Positions 63,701 through 64,000 of a DNA stretch of 64,000 nucleotides are shown here, one piece after another (the stretch's first letter is position 1; every line of letters starts with the position of its first letter). The stretch comes from Bacteroidota bacterium. GTDB taxonomy: Bacteria; Bacteroidota; Ignavibacteria; Kapaibacteriales; HRBIN21. Below the pieces are notes generated by a model that did no database searches, was not told where the DNA came from, and saw only the letters and a program-made list of their open reading frames with translations. The position numbers and the translations under genes are program-made. The DNA lies in the NCBI GenBank assembly GCA_030550275.1, contig JAUQPR010000006.1, positions 83,946 through 147,945 of the forward strand. The letters are read 5' to 3'.

Positions 63701-64000
63701 ATGGGGGACGCATCAGTGGGGCGCGCTCGTCGGTGTTGGTCATCGACGGGGTGCAGCCGCAGGACTTTGGGACGGACTACTGGGTGGAGGTTGTGGGGTT
63801 GTGCGGGCGAGCCGAGCAGCGTGGGTATGCGGTGGTGTCGGCGGGGGTAGAGATTGTGGAGCAGCCGCAAGGTGGGGAGTGGTGTGTGGGCAGTGATGTG
63901 GTCTTGAGCGTGCAGGCGCAGGCGACGGCGGGGCAGTTGGCGTACCAGTGGCGGCGCAATGGGCAGCCGCTTGTGGATGGGGGGCGCATCAGTGGGGCGC
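60757..64000 (+). CDS. Large surface protein with beta-helix and Ig-like repeats (3' end outside window)
   Basis: At least 1081 residues, open to the window end. A signal peptide (RLLLSVCALLVVSFLPLSA) is followed by a beta-sandwich domain (ARHQILVLASEIIAAGGSAG), a CARDB-like domain (VQVLLKNYGNNTISSVTINW), a right-handed beta-helix (VRFRIRSGTYNGQL to NVVNNIFANVGGG) and Ig-like repeats (PTLTIRNTQARDAGSYACLI and on). Two Ig copies share QPLVDGGRISGA at a 92-residue interval. This looks like a cell-surface or T9SS-secreted protein; the expected C-terminal sorting domain would be beyond the window. Confidence 0.82.
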   Translation, partial: MQRLLLSVCALLVVSFLPLSAVVVTIGTGTSTNSSYTYPAPYGNWYTMARHQILVLASEIIAAGGSAGSITSLAFNVAATNNTQALQNFTIKLKQTSATSLSSSFDNTGWTTVYSVSSYTVTTGWNTHTFSTPFAWDGSSNLLIDICFYQGSCYNYTYNASTYYTTTAFTSVVYYINDCDFGVCSVSSGTTSSNRPNLQLDIQAGMPNDAGIAGIVAPVAPFSPGSQTVQVLLKNYGNNTISSVTINWSVNGTPQTPYNWTGSLAPGATTTVTIGSYNFAPKTLYTFVVATSNPNGTTDPNSANDSFTGQLAAALAGTYTVGGSTPDFASPQAAVQYLHIGGVLDTVRFRIRSGTYNGQLSFGAIPGAGSATRWIAFESESGNAADVVIQASNSSAANYVVRVNGTDWLRFRRLTFTSNGTGSYWRVVELTGGTENLTFEGCVFNGGPATYNYSWDEIVFYSSNNACHNLTLRNNTFTGGAGSLWIDYWTAPLQGVQIVGNTLQGFYYFGAVVQYANALLLAQNTITALSGSGSNYGAYLYNLTGSFQVRENVVTVDGGYGLYLDWRPSTEPSGLVANNVIIGGVGTGNSTTGLYAYTANVNFYHNTVHLGTSDPWSAAMYVDGYQGINVVNNIFANVGGGYAYYVNAWGGSPLSNSNYNDLYSSGSYVGNWGGTDYATLADWQVGTGYDANSVSVLPPFGSDKYHLTEVAEPLIGTAALLTTVPKDIDGEDRRNPYMGADEVIPVITITQQPADTVYGCQGTDVTISVQASVTFNASLSYQWLQNGVPIPEGYDGRFFGTQTPTLTIRNTQARDAGSYACLITANSGATPVQSDLAELIIAVPLTIVEQPQSVLTCLEGEAILRVVAEGTVLGYQWQREEATGWVDIPGATGAEYRISNAQYTNSARYRCIVFGTCGADQVPSEPAIVYVLGPTQILSAPDTVYTGVGGRAQLSVEANVVGAPPTYQAQYQWYRGTQPLVDGGRISGARSSVLVIDGVQPQDFGTDYWVEVVGLCGRAEQRGYAVVSAGVEIVEQPQGGEWCVGSDVVLSVQAQATAGQLAYQWRRNGQPLVDGGRISGA
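63670..63725 (+). repeat. Ig-domain repeat, first copy (276-bp period)
   Basis: The block encoding QPLVDGGRISGA recurs 276 bp (92 codons) later at 63942-64000 with only one or two base changes in the core, suggesting recent intragenic expansion that may continue beyond the window. Confidence 0.7.
63946..64000 (+). repeat. Ig-domain repeat, second copy (cut by window end)
   Basis: Partial copy of the 63670-63725 block at a 276-bp offset, in the same frame. Confidence 0.7.

Overview
The window is a 64 kb piece of a GC-rich (roughly 60-65% by eye) bacterial chromosome carrying mostly housekeeping genes. Several traits point to the Bacteroidota/Chlorobiota (FCB) side of the tree, perhaps a Kapabacteria- or Ignavibacteria-like lineage. 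The first protein ends in a type IX secretion (T9SS)-style sorting domain. There is an Omp28-like lipoprotein, a GlmU-like left-handed beta-helix sugar nucleotidyltransferase, TamB, TonB and surface Ig-repeat proteins. Most telling, a Bacteroidota-type -7 promoter element (TAnnTTTG, here usually followed by C) lies just upstream of at least fourteen start codons. A Thermus-type isocitrate dehydrogenase with a C-terminal extension is also present. No genus can be named from the sequence alone.

Layout. 1-3348 (+): 3' part of a secreted DUF4397/T9SS protein, a LysE-type exporter, rsgA. 3379-11539 (-): a compressed operon with overlapping genes: nhaA, a flippase, a methyltransferase, two acyltransferases, a deacetylase-like protein and a TonB receptor; it looks like an envelope glycan modification unit. 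11566-18533 (-): E1 alpha/beta fusion dehydrogenase, GT2, purB, two small lipoproteins, dapA. 18639-23153 (-): RlpA, beta-barrel, hydrolase, gcvH, accC. 23237-25598 (+): murA and an EnvC-like factor. 25603-26781 (-): cytochrome c and a LexA homologue. 27112-28493 (+): mraZ and rsmH, a two-gene remnant of the dcw cluster. 28523-32284 (-): GlmU-like protein, pyrG, a cyclase-family hydrolase. 32730-35592: a TRAP transporter with dctQM (+) convergent to dctP (-). 35688-37067 (+): murC.

37049-40152 is the structurally unusual part: a tandem duplication starting in the last codons of murC and carrying a promoter, a beta-barrel gene and a small winged-helix gene. In copy A the barrel gene is split by a 1.15 kb lower-GC segment. 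This fuses the barrel's promoter and signal peptide to an unrecognised 380-residue protein and leaves the barrel body headless.

40313-43051 (+): membrane protein, class I aldolase, lipoprotein; then tRNA-Ser. 43199-51909 (-): RlpA, TamB, M42 peptidase, isocitrate dehydrogenase, Omp28-like lipoprotein, peroxiredoxin. 52059-54620 (+): amino-acid permease, dapB, DUF1573 protein. 54591-57532 (-): MsbA-like ABC exporter and GT9. 57716-60672 (+): purine nucleoside phosphorylase, flippase, FtsX-like protein. 60757 to the end (+): a large surface protein with a beta-helix and Ig repeats, running off the window.

The two strongest leads are the duplicated and invaded barrel locus, and the LexA homologue. 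The latter keeps its DNA-binding domain and two GAAC-N4-GTTC boxes in its own promoter, but appears to have lost the cleavage site and both catalytic residues for self-cleavage. Peptidoglycan and division genes (murA, murC, mraZ, rsmH, EnvC-like, FtsX-like, two RlpA, dapA, dapB) are scattered over the window rather than clustered.
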